The notes under the pieces were generated by a model. It saw only the letters and a list, made by a program, of their open reading frames with translations. It had not been told where the DNA came from and did no database searches. 64,000 nt of DNA, from positions 67,858-131,857 of the forward strand of contig JBOEGR010000004.1 of NCBI GenBank assembly GCA_050633525.1, read 5' to 3'. The stretch comes from CANLBN01 sp050633525 (GTDB lineage Bacteria > Pseudomonadota > Gammaproteobacteria > Pseudomonadales > Cellvibrionaceae). Both the position numbers and the translations under genes were made by a program. Numbering within the stretch: the stretch's first letter is position 1; each line of letters starts with the position of its first letter. This document shows, piece by piece, positions 28,227-36,626 of the stretch.

Positions 28227-29120
28227 TTAGTCTTTATCTTTAGTCAAATGCCTACCCCAACCCAATTTCATACGACAAGTTTCGTAGTAATTGTGGTCAG
28301 ATGGATGAATTAGTGTCAGGCGCTTTGGCTTTTTCGTAATATGTATTTCATCCCCTGCTTTGACTAAATCCGAGGCTTGTCCGTCACAGGTAATATTCAG
28401 CGAAGTACTCATTTGATGACCAATGAGTAGCTTTATTTGACTGTCACCACTCACCACAATAGGGCGGCTGCTTAAGGTGTGAGGATTTAAAGGTACTAGA
28501 ACGATAGCATCTAGACTTGGGTACATTAAGGGCCCGCCACCGCTTAATGCATAGGCAGTAGAGCCCGTCGGTGTTGACACAATTAAGCCATCAGAAGACT
28601 GACTGTATACAAATTGCCCATCGATATATAACTCAAACTCTATCATTCTAATATGACGGCCTGGGTGTAGCACAACATCGTTTAAGGCATCACCACTCGC
28701 GATAACGGCGCCATCGCGTACAACGGTCATATCAAGAAGAAAACGTGATTCGGTCAAATATTGACCATCAAGCACTTCGCCCACTTCTTGCTCTAAGTCT
28801 GCCGGCATTATATCGGTTAAAAACCCTAATCTACCCCGGTTCACGCCGAGTACAGGGACTTCATGATCAACCATGGCACGAGCTGCTCCTAGCATTGTGC
28901 CGTCACCACCAATCACTATCACCAAGTCACAAGTATCACCAATGAATTTCTCATCGCCTTTTGCCGCTAAATCTTTTTGATTAACGAAGTCCGCCAGACC
29001 TTCGAGCATGGTGACCTTAATATCTCGCTCTTGTAAAAATCGAACGAGTCTTAAAGCGGTTTTTTTGGTTTGGTCGTTATAAACGCGGCCGACAAGGCCA
29101 ATAGAAGAAAATTTCATCAT
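28227..29120 (-). CDS. nadK: NAD kinase
   Basis: Makes NADP from NAD. The 297-residue protein has the GGDGTML motif, GVNRGRLGFLTD, NDVVLHPG and TPTGSTAYALSGGGP, all typical of NadK. Length matches E. coli. It is divergent from the DUF1853 gene, as in Pseudomonas. Confidence 0.97.
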   Translation of the reverse strand: MMKFSSIGLVGRVYNDQTKKTALRLVRFLQERDIKVTMLEGLADFVNQKDLAAKGDEKFIGDTCDLVIVIGGDGTMLGAARAMVDHEVPVLGVNRGRLGFLTDIMPADLEQEVGEVLDGQYLTESRFLLDMTVVRDGAVIASGDALNDVVLHPGRHIRMIEFELYIDGQFVYSQSSDGLIVSTPTGSTAYALSGGGPLMYPSLDAIVLVPLNPHTLSSRPIVVSGDSQIKLLIGHQMSTSLNITCDGQASDLVKAGDEIHITKKPKRLTLIHPSDHNYYETCRMKLGWGRHLTKDKD

Positions 29121-29310
29121 ATATACACTGCGTAAAGTAAGCTATAACAATAGTAGCAAGAGAATCTGGGTTAGATAAAACGAATATTACCGATAGAAAC
29201 AATGTGTTTTCTATCTCCTAAGCTTATTCCATCACTTACTGCTATCCCATTTGCCCTACAAAAGCATCATAGGATTATTGTCTACAAGAGGAGCATGATA
29301 ACATGGCTAG

Positions 29311-30312
29311 ATGCCAATACGCCTCATCACCCCCCCTTCATTGATCAAACAACTCCATTGCCTTCAGCACCGTGGCGTTCGTGATCTGGCATGGTCACTA
29401 TTCTCTCCATCTCTATTTGAAAAGATCCCCGATTTCCCCTTAGATTGGTTTGCCCAAGACCTCATTGATGATCAACTAGTATCATGGCTACTATCACTCG
29501 ATAAACAACCAAAAGCCTTAAATGAGCATTTGCAAAAACAGCGCTCTAATCGCTTAGGGATTTATTTTGAGCAATTGCTTAGTTTTTATTTTGAGCACTA
29601 CCCCCGCTTCACCTTGATCGCTAAAAATCTTCAAGTGAATGGAGATAAGCGAACCTTAGGCGAATTTGATTTTATTATTCAAGATCAACTCGACGGGGAG
29701 ACCAAACACATAGAGGCCGCCGTTAAGTTTTATCTTGGACATCAAAATTATCAGGGTGTGATAGCAAATAATATCCCATTACATAACTGGCATAACTGGG
29801 TAGGTCCAAACCAAAAAGATACTCTTGCAATTAAAATGCGCCACCTACAAGAGCGACAATTGCCATTGAGTCAAACAGAACACGGGCAAGCAACATTAAG
29901 CCGCTTAGGCATCGCCAACGAAGAAATCCAAAGTCGGCTATTTATAAAGGGGCGTTTTTATCAACCCAATACTAATAAAATTGACGGCCCTCAATTTTCA
30001 AATCAAGACTTAAATCATTACTATTGGTTCGACTCTGATACGTTCTTTTCTGACATATTGACTATCACATCAGAAAAAAAATATTGCATTTTGCCGCGCT
30101 CGCTTTGGTTAAGTGCATTAACTCAGCTCGACCTTAGAGACAATAAAATTGAAGTATTGGATGCCAGTGAACTCTATAAAAGAATAGATGAAGACATAAC
30201 ACAAGAATATAACGAATGGAAAATCGTTGAAGTGAACTTAAAGGATAAAACTCAGCTTGAGATAAACCGTTTTTTTGTGGTTAATAGCCAGAACTTGCCA
30301 TCTGATAAATAG
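29311..30312 (+). CDS. DUF1853 family protein
   Basis: 333-residue soluble protein of unknown function. The N-terminal LHRGVRDLAWSLFSPSLF-like block and the middle RLGIYFEQLLSFYFEHYPRF followed by GEFDFII...EAAVKFYL (residues about 78-150) suggest a PD-(D/E)XK nuclease-like fold (D in GEFDF, ExxVK), an inference. It faces nadK and its last 32 bp overlap the convergent cNMP/rhodanese gene. Confidence 0.85.
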   Translation: MPIRLITPPSLIKQLHCLQHRGVRDLAWSLFSPSLFEKIPDFPLDWFAQDLIDDQLVSWLLSLDKQPKALNEHLQKQRSNRLGIYFEQLLSFYFEHYPRFTLIAKNLQVNGDKRTLGEFDFIIQDQLDGETKHIEAAVKFYLGHQNYQGVIANNIPLHNWHNWVGPNQKDTLAIKMRHLQERQLPLSQTEHGQATLSRLGIANEEIQSRLFIKGRFYQPNTNKIDGPQFSNQDLNHYYWFDSDTFFSDILTITSEKKYCILPRSLWLSALTQLDLRDNKIEVLDASELYKRIDEDITQEYNEWKIVEVNLKDKTQLEINRFFVVNSQNLPSDK

Positions 30313-31399
30313 AATCAAATTCACTAACCAAACTATTTTCGACATGGTCGATACTGATTGAAGCTAAACCACCTTCCAATACACTAACATTATAGCCCTT
30401 TTGAGCCAGTAAAAAAGCCGTAGCGCGACTTCTCACGCCAGTATTACAATAGATCAAATAGTGCTTTTTGGGGTCGAGCAAGCGTATTTTTAAACGTAGT
30501 AATGTTAGCGGTATATGTATGGCATCCACAATATGCTTATAATCAAACTCTTCTTGTGTACGCACATCTAAAAACTCAAATTGCTTCCCATCCATATTCT
30601 TTTTCATTGAGTCTATAGTTTGAAACTCCATATGCTCAACAGAGGGCGATATCAGCAAATCATCAAAATCATTTTTATGAAGGCACATAACAATACCGTC
30701 TGTTAGCATTTTAACCGTAGCATTACGAGTCGTATGCTGAATTAAAGCGTCTTCGCCAAAACAACGCCCCTCGCCTATTTGCGCAAGCGGGGTAGGCTCT
30801 TCACCTTCAGTGGGTATACGAGTTACCTCTGCTAAGCCTTCTTTAATAAAATAACAGAAATCCCCTTCTTCCCCTTGCTCAAGAATAGTTTCATCCTTGC
30901 TAACATTTTTTGCAGACACTTTAGAATAAATTGATAGCACGTTGAGCGGTGGAATTTTATAAAATAAATTGGAATTTAAAATCGAGCGTAGCCAATCTGC
31001 ATCTTCATCAAGGTCACGATCATACGAAATATCAATTTCTAAGTAATCTGCAACCTGACTCCAAGCAAGTAAATTATCTAGCGACAAACGATCAAATCGT
31101 AGCAGTTCACAGTCAGCGATTGCCGTCGCAGAAAAGTCTTCCGCTTGAAACTGCACGATAGGCAGCCAGTGAAAATCAGCCGTAATAATACGCTCGCTAC
31201 CCTGTTGGTGCTTCAATAAAATTTCGCCTGACAAAAGATAGTAAAGGTAATCTTGTGATGCTGCTTCCTCAAACAAAACGTCACCACTACAAGCCATAAT
31301 GGATTTAGAATGATCTAAAGCTGCCAACAGATGTTGCTCACGCATAGTACTCAAAGGCACTAAGCTGCGACATTGCTGTAGTAAATAATCGTTGCTCAT
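30281..31399 (-). CDS. Cyclic-nucleotide-binding and rhodanese fusion
   Basis: 372-residue protein. Residues about 15-115 form a degenerate cNMP-binding-like domain (YLYYLLSGEILL); 140-250 a better one (TILEQGEEGDFCYFIKEGLAEV, then GEGRCFGEDALI); 265-355 a rhodanese domain with the active-site loop IYCNTGVRSR (Cys). This resembles regulators that combine cNMP sensing with sulfurtransferase chemistry. No DNA-binding domain is seen. Both ligand and sulfur acceptor are unknown. Genes on this strand upstream are the PLP deaminase-like and coiled-coil genes. Confidence 0.85.
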   Translation of the reverse strand: MSNDYLLQQCRSLVPLSTMREQHLLAALDHSKSIMACSGDVLFEEAASQDYLYYLLSGEILLKHQQGSERIITADFHWLPIVQFQAEDFSATAIADCELLRFDRLSLDNLLAWSQVADYLEIDISYDRDLDEDADWLRSILNSNLFYKIPPLNVLSIYSKVSAKNVSKDETILEQGEEGDFCYFIKEGLAEVTRIPTEGEEPTPLAQIGEGRCFGEDALIQHTTRNATVKMLTDGIVMCLHKNDFDDLLISPSVEHMEFQTIDSMKKNMDGKQFEFLDVRTQEEFDYKHIVDAIHIPLTLLRLKIRLLDPKKHYLIYCNTGVRSRATAFLLAQKGYNVSVLEGGLASISIDHVENSLVSEFDSIYQMASSGY

Positions 31400-31449
31400 A
31401 AATCAAACCTACTGCAAATAATAAAAATAAGTAATGCGCCTAGCATTCA

Positions 31450-32454
31450 TTAAGGCTGTACTGGCAAATCAAAACCTCTGCGGCCTTGCAAACCACCACT
31501 GTGTATCGCGACGACCCGGCTATCCTTAGCCCAATAACCCTGCTTAGCCAAAGTCTCTATAGCCCACAACATTTTCACTGTATATACAGGGTCTAAGAGA
31601 AGGTGATTTCTTTGCTCAAATTCACTCATAAAGCGCAGTAGCTCGGGGCTTATTTTTGCATAGCCGCCATGATGAAAACCCGTCTCAATATTCCAATCAG
31701 CTGATGGTGAATGACTATCGATACCTAATAAATTAAGCCATTCCCTTACCTTTGCACTCAAACTATCTTCGCCCTTTAAAACACTGATACCAAGCAATTT
31801 CGTACTTGCTGAGGAACCAGCAATTAAGCCGGCCAGTGTTGAGCCTGTTCCCACCGCTGAACACAGAGTATAGGGTTCTTTCAGCTGCCTAGCGGTTGAT
31901 TGAGCAATAGCAGCACATGCTCTTACACCCGCTAGATTTTCTCCGCCTTCGGGAATTAGATAATATTTCCCAGACAATGCTTTAAGTATAGGCAATAGTG
32001 GACGTATGTCTTTGCGACCATAGTCTTTTTTGCCTAAAAAGTGTATTTTCATGCCAAAATCAACGGCATCAGATAGTGTTGGTGAAAGCTTCTTGGGTTT
32101 ATACCCCCTAATAATCCCCACACTATTCAATCCGAGAGCCTTAGATACTCCCGCGAGCGCATAAATATGGTTGGAATAAGCGCCACCGAAACTAACGAGA
32201 GTATCGCAACCCTGTTGGCGGGCATTTAAGAGGTTGTAATATAGCTTGTAAAACTTATTCCCCGAAGCCAGCGGAAGCTTATCATCTCTACGAAGATAGG
32301 CTGTAATGCCACGCTGGTTTAACTCGGGCCAATATAATAACTGGAGGGGAACGTGGTCGGCAACACTGCTTAGGTGTTGCTCGAATAATTCAGGCGACCA
32401 TGTTTGTTGATATTCACAATCGAGGGGGTATTGGTGCGATGGTCTATGCAGCAA
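31450..32454 (-). CDS. PLP enzyme of the ACC deaminase/D-cysteine desulfhydrase family
   Basis: 334-residue fold-II PLP enzyme. The PLP lysine lies in ASGNKFYKLYYNL, the phosphate loop in VGTGSTLAG, and SFGGAYSNHIYALA is the usual asparagine/serine segment. The family includes D-cysteine desulfhydrase and ACC deaminase; key ACC deaminase residues cannot be judged by eye. The start is TTG at 32454 with GGAG 7 bp before it, so it begins inside the upstream coiled-coil gene (85-bp overlap). Sulfur metabolism would fit the nearby rhodanese, but this is only context. Confidence 0.85.
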   Translation of the reverse strand: MLHRPSHQYPLDCEYQQTWSPELFEQHLSSVADHVPLQLLYWPELNQRGITAYLRRDDKLPLASGNKFYKLYYNLLNARQQGCDTLVSFGGAYSNHIYALAGVSKALGLNSVGIIRGYKPKKLSPTLSDAVDFGMKIHFLGKKDYGRKDIRPLLPILKALSGKYYLIPEGGENLAGVRACAAIAQSTARQLKEPYTLCSAVGTGSTLAGLIAGSSASTKLLGISVLKGEDSLSAKVREWLNLLGIDSHSPSADWNIETGFHHGGYAKISPELLRFMSEFEQRNHLLLDPVYTVKMLWAIETLAKQGYWAKDSRVVAIHSGGLQGRRGFDLPVQP

Positions 32455-33695
32455 TCACTTTCTCCAATAATAAACTGACTTGGGTCATCTATTCGCGTTA
32501 GCGGTTTGTCGCATAGTTCACCATTATCTAGCTCCTTTTGGCAAGTAGGAGTGTAAAAATGGTCTAGCCAAATACGATAGAGATGCTCATTGACGCCGCA
32601 TTGATGTGCTACATAAGCTGTTGGGTTTTCTAGGTAAGCAGGTACATCGACTGCTTTGATTGTTAAATGCCCTGCACCAGGATGATAAATAACAAAATTA
32701 ACGCCCGCATTGTTTAATTTTTCAAGAATAACGTCACTCGATATATCCAGTAGTTTTTTGTTTTCTTGCTGAAGAGTCAGTATTTCCTGCTTTAATTTGG
32801 CTTCCCTCTCGCCACGATACATAAGCTCAACATTACGTGATTCGAGTTCAGATTGAAATTCGGCTTTAACGGCCTCGACTTGCAGCAGTACTTCAGACTC
32901 GTAATGCTCTTTTAGTGATATAAATTCTTCGCTACTTTTATCGCTGCCCTTTTCTTGAGCTGACTGAATTTTGCTTTCAAAGTAATCCCTCATGCCGGAA
33001 ATTTTGTCGTTCTGGCCAGCAATGGTCTCTTTCAACTCTAAATTTAACGAACGCTGCTCATTTAGTTGTTGTTGGTAGCTATTAAGCTCTTGCTGATATG
33101 CCAATACTCGTTCCTGATGATCCAAGCTCAATTGGCGCATATCTTGATCAGCTTTAGTCGATAGCAATTTTTGCTTGAGGCGCTGCTCTTTAATTAACAA
33201 AGCTGCACGTATTCGCTCGTGATTGAAGCGGTCATCATCTGACTCTTCAACCTTTTTCTCAAAAACAAGCCCTAGTGAATTGTTTTTAATCATCTTTTTG
33301 ATTAAAACAATATCATTTAGTGAGGCTTGCATCATTGGGTCCCAGAGATTATTTCTCTGCCAGTCAATGGGGCATTGACTGTAGCAGGCAAGCGCTATCG
33401 GGCCTGAACCCATATTGGGCCCCTTGGCTGCATTGTCAGCTAAGTTCTGAAGAGGGATATTCCAGCTTTTTTCAACAAAACCAGCTCGATCAAAATTGAT
33501 GTTAAAAAAAACGGCGCCAGTCACATGAAGATGAGCGTTGATACGGACATAAACCGCTTTCATATGCCGGTTGGCTATATCGTGCAGAGGAACATAGCTA
33601 TCCAATATCGCCTGAAACTCGGCATAGGTCATCTCTTTAACAACTTGGTGGTCGTCAAAGAAGAGAATAGCTTCCGCTGAAGAAGATTCGGCCAT
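32370..33695 (-). CDS. Coiled-coil protein with Cys-rich C-terminus, unknown function
   Basis: 441-residue protein I do not recognise by function. Residues 1-150 form a globular domain; about 160-320 are a long coiled coil rich in Gln/Glu/Lys/Leu; 330-440 is a second globular domain with several Cys and His (AHQCGVNEHLYRIW, CQKELDNGELCDKPL, ESDCCIDHRTN), possibly a zinc site. No membrane segment. Its 3' end overlaps the PLP-enzyme gene by 85 bp in another frame, suggesting a shared transcript. Confidence 0.75.
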   Translation of the reverse strand: MAESSSAEAILFFDDHQVVKEMTYAEFQAILDSYVPLHDIANRHMKAVYVRINAHLHVTGAVFFNINFDRAGFVEKSWNIPLQNLADNAAKGPNMGSGPIALACYSQCPIDWQRNNLWDPMMQASLNDIVLIKKMIKNNSLGLVFEKKVEESDDDRFNHERIRAALLIKEQRLKQKLLSTKADQDMRQLSLDHQERVLAYQQELNSYQQQLNEQRSLNLELKETIAGQNDKISGMRDYFESKIQSAQEKGSDKSSEEFISLKEHYESEVLLQVEAVKAEFQSELESRNVELMYRGEREAKLKQEILTLQQENKKLLDISSDVILEKLNNAGVNFVIYHPGAGHLTIKAVDVPAYLENPTAYVAHQCGVNEHLYRIWLDHFYTPTCQKELDNGELCDKPLTRIDDPSQFIIGESDCCIDHRTNTPSIVNINKHGRLNYSSNT

Positions 33696-34189
33696 AGGTG
33701 TTTTTGCTGTCTTAAACGCCCGAGAGACACAACTATCTAGCGAGCAAAAGTAAACTAGTTCAAGTTAATTATGGACAAAAAGTCGGATATTCGGTGTGAC
33801 AGGCTATACATTTCACAAAAAAACTTACAGATTGAATTGTTATTAAAATCACTCGCGCGCGAAATATGGATGATGTGAGCCCATATTAATGAAGCGACTC
33901 TTTAGGGATGTGGGGGTATAGGAAATCGCGGGGATCTGTCTGGAGTTAAAAAACTAACCCGCTAATGTGTTACTCGGTGTGTATTTATCGTTTATATATC
34001 TGAAAAATCATCGCCGTATTCATCATCATGGGCGGCAAAATCTTCATATTCTGGCTCCGAATACGCCATTAAATCGTCTCTATATTCTTCCATTGTTTTC
34101 CTCATTCTTTATTTTCTCTAGTATAGTAAGAAACTAAGTTGACAATTTGATGACAAGAATGGGATTAAGTTCAGAGGCTCTTTAGCTAT
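33696..34189. other. Intergenic region holding one small ORF
   Basis: 494 bp between the coiled-coil gene and the FAH gene. It contains a 33-codon ORF at 33992-34093 (own entry). The 296 bp at 33696-33991 must hold the coiled-coil gene promoter; no clear element, repeat or RNA structure is seen there. Confidence 0.5.
33992..34093 (-). CDS. Small acidic protein, 33 residues
   Basis: ORF too short for usual gene calling. It starts MEEYRDDLMAYSEPEYED and ends FSDI; about half the residues are Asp, Glu or Tyr, so it would be strongly acidic. A GAGG site lies 6 bp before the ATG. It has no membrane segment. Neighbours are the FAH gene downstream and the coiled-coil gene. Function unknown; coding status rests on the ribosome site and biased composition. 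Confidence 0.45.
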   Translation of the reverse strand: MEEYRDDLMAYSEPEYEDFAAHDDEYGDDFSDI

Positions 34190-34804
34190 TTAATGAGCTT
34201 GCCAACGCCCTTCTACTAATACCTTATCTCCCAATAAAACCGTACCGATAAACTCGGCTCCAGCACAGACTTCGCCCACGCCTTCAGGTGTGCCCGTCAT
34301 AATGATATCACCGTCTTCTAGACTCAAAAATTGACTGATCTCATCTAGTATAGCTTGTGGTTTGAATAGCATATGCCCTACGCCCCCACTCTGCCTGCAT
34401 TCACCATTGATATAAAGCTCCAATCTTAAGCCATCAAGTTGATCGCTTGATATGCTCACAAATTCGCTAAATACTGCTGCGCCATCAAATGACTTAGCAC
34501 GCTCCCAAGGTAAGCGAGCCTCTTTTAACCGTGATTGAGTCCCGCGTTTTGTTAAATCTAAGCCGAAGCCAAGCCCAGCAATTTGCCCGTCTTTAATCAA
34601 AAATGAAATCTCACCTTCATAGTGGTTGGCCTCGCCCTTACCCGCATCTAGATGTTGACTGATGGCAGAGTTCGGTTTGATAAAAATAACCGGCTCAGTA
34701 GGCACCGCATTTCCCAATTCTTTTGCGTGAGCAACATAATTTCGACCAACACATACGATTTTAGAAGGCGTAATCAAATTCGTTTGATAGATAACAGTAT
34801 TCAT
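34190..34804 (-). CDS. Fumarylacetoacetate hydrolase family protein
   Basis: 204-residue enzyme of the FAH superfamily (YcgM/fumarylpyruvate hydrolase-like). Metal-site motifs are HYEGEISFLI (Glu-x-Glu), the KSFDGAA block, and IIMTGTPEGVG. Opening KIVCVGRNYVAHAKELGN is typical of small FAH acylpyruvases that break down acylpyruvates or decarboxylate oxaloacetate. No degradation pathway genes adjoin it. It faces the DCC gene across 115 bp. Confidence 0.88.
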   Translation of the reverse strand: MNTVIYQTNLITPSKIVCVGRNYVAHAKELGNAVPTEPVIFIKPNSAISQHLDAGKGEANHYEGEISFLIKDGQIAGLGFGLDLTKRGTQSRLKEARLPWERAKSFDGAAVFSEFVSISSDQLDGLRLELYINGECRQSGGVGHMLFKPQAILDEISQFLSLEDGDIIMTGTPEGVGEVCAGAEFIGTVLLGDKVLVEGRWQAH

Positions 34805-34919
34805 ATTTCACCATGGTTGAATTATGAATTAATCTTAATTGATTCGGTTCAACAAAACCAGATAGTAAGTTATCCACGTATATAGTAGGCAACATTAATA
34901 AACCGAGTGTTTGATTAAA

Positions 34920-35300
34920 ATGACAGAGACTGAACAATACGCTAAAGATGTCCTCTTCTACGATGGCAGCTGCCCGCTTTGTCATAAAGAAATTAACTTA
35001 ATGCGTAAACATACTCACAAGAAAATTGATTTTGTTGATATACACGAACACAAGCTTGACGAAACACACCCATCGAGAGAGTTACTATTAAGGAGACTCC
35101 ACCTTAGGACAACAGACGGTAAGTGGCTGGTGGGGCTAGATGCAAACGTGCATGCTTGGTCGTATACCCCCTATGGAAAAATATTGAAAGTATTACGCTG
35201 GCCTATTATCAAAACGGTGGTAGATTGTATTTATTTTAAATGGGCTGATAGACGCTATACTAAGCGCTATGAATGCGGAATATGCGGCGTAAATCAATAA
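34920..35300 (+). CDS. DCC-family thiol-disulfide oxidoreductase-like protein (DUF393)
   Basis: 126-residue protein with the N-terminal signature VLFYDGSCPLCHKEI (DxxCPxC) of DUF393, a thioredoxin-fold family. The C-terminus has CGICG. Start taken as the ATG at 34920; a TTG at 34911 is an alternative. Convergent with prpF with 24 bp between stops. Partner and role unknown. Confidence 0.85.
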   Translation: MTETEQYAKDVLFYDGSCPLCHKEINLMRKHTHKKIDFVDIHEHKLDETHPSRELLLRRLHLRTTDGKWLVGLDANVHAWSYTPYGKILKVLRWPIIKTVVDCIYFKWADRRYTKRYECGICGVNQ

Positions 35301-35324
35301 TTATTCTTGCAGATACTTAAGAAC

Positions 35325-36557
35325 TTATAAAACAACACTTGCAGGCACCCTTACCCACCCTTCCATTAATACTCTTGCACTTCGGCTCATGCTGACTTTT
35401 TCTACACTCCAATGGCCATAATCTTCTTTCACTTCAGCGCCCACAGTTAAGGTCCCCGATGGATGACCAAAGCAGACACTATTCAGCTGACCGCCACCCG
35501 CGGCAAGATTTACTAAGGTGCCGGGTATTGCGGCAGCGGTACCAATGGCAACAGCTGCTGTACCCATCATGGCGTGATGTAACTTGCCCATTGAAAGTGC
35601 GCGCACGACCAAATCAATCTTGCTTGCATCGATATGTTTTCCACTTGATGCCACATAGTTACTCGCTTTAGCTACAAAAGCAATTTTAGGTGTATGTTGC
35701 CGTGTGGCAGCTTCACTAATATTTTTAATCAAGCCCATTTTTATTGCGCCATAAGCACGAATCAATTCAAACATCCTTAATGCATCATCATCACTATTAA
35801 TATCGTCTTGTAATTCAGTACCACTATAGCCAAGATCTTCAGCATTAATAAAAAGAGTAGGAATGCCAGCATTAATCATACTGACTTTTAGTGTATCGGT
35901 TTTTAAACCCGCTTGTTTAACTAAGTCAGACGGTAAGTGCAAATCATCAATAAGATTACCTGTGGGTAGCAAAGCGTCTTCTGGGGCATCAATATCGCCC
36001 TGCGCCTCTGCAGCAGGGGACATAAAATCTAGCTTTACTTCCGCTGCCGGAAAGGTCACGCCATCCAATTCAAAGCTCCCTATTTCTTGCACTTGCCCAT
36101 CAATAATAGGCACATAAGCCACAATCGTTTTACTAATATTTTCTTGCCAAATTCGTATAGGTAACACACCATTTTCTGGAATACGTTCAGCAGTAATCAA
36201 ACCACTTTGTACCGCAAAAGAACCCACAGCAGCCGACAAATTACCACAATTACCACTCCAATCAATAAAAGCTTTATCGATCGCTACCTGCCCAAATAAA
36301 TAATTTACATCGTGATTATCTTGAGTGCTTTTAGAAAGAATGACTATTTTACTTGTGCTAGAAGTGGCGCCGCCCATGCCATCGGTTTGCTTACCGTAAG
36401 GGTCTGGGCTACCAATCACGCGCAGTAAAACAGCATCACGAATAGCCCCTGGTTTTCTAGCGAGCTCTGGCAAATCGTCACATTTAAAAAAAACGCCTTT
36501 ACTGGTGCCACCACGTATATACATGGCGGGAATTTTCATTTGTGCTTTTTTATTCAT
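35325..36557 (-). CDS. prpF: AcnD-accessory isomerase PrpF
   Basis: 410-residue PrpF of the diaminopimelate-epimerase-like fold; it isomerises the trans-aconitate-type product so that AcnD can complete the 2-methylcitrate cycle. Motifs: MYIRGGTSKGVFF at the start, GGATSSTSK, DWSGNCGNLSAAVGSFA (catalytic Lys/Cys-region), and GHPSGTLTVGAEV. Last gene of the propionate operon, 69 bp after acnD. Confidence 0.95.
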   Translation of the reverse strand: MNKKAQMKIPAMYIRGGTSKGVFFKCDDLPELARKPGAIRDAVLLRVIGSPDPYGKQTDGMGGATSSTSKIVILSKSTQDNHDVNYLFGQVAIDKAFIDWSGNCGNLSAAVGSFAVQSGLITAERIPENGVLPIRIWQENISKTIVAYVPIIDGQVQEIGSFELDGVTFPAAEVKLDFMSPAAEAQGDIDAPEDALLPTGNLIDDLHLPSDLVKQAGLKTDTLKVSMINAGIPTLFINAEDLGYSGTELQDDINSDDDALRMFELIRAYGAIKMGLIKNISEAATRQHTPKIAFVAKASNYVASSGKHIDASKIDLVVRALSMGKLHHAMMGTAAVAIGTAAAIPGTLVNLAAGGGQLNSVCFGHPSGTLTVGAEVKEDYGHWSVEKVSMSRSARVLMEGWVRVPASVVL

Positions 36558-36626
36558 TGATCTGACTGTTTTTATAGAGTTAAGGTTGAGTTACCGTGTT
36601 CTTATTTAAATTTAGGTATTAGCTGT

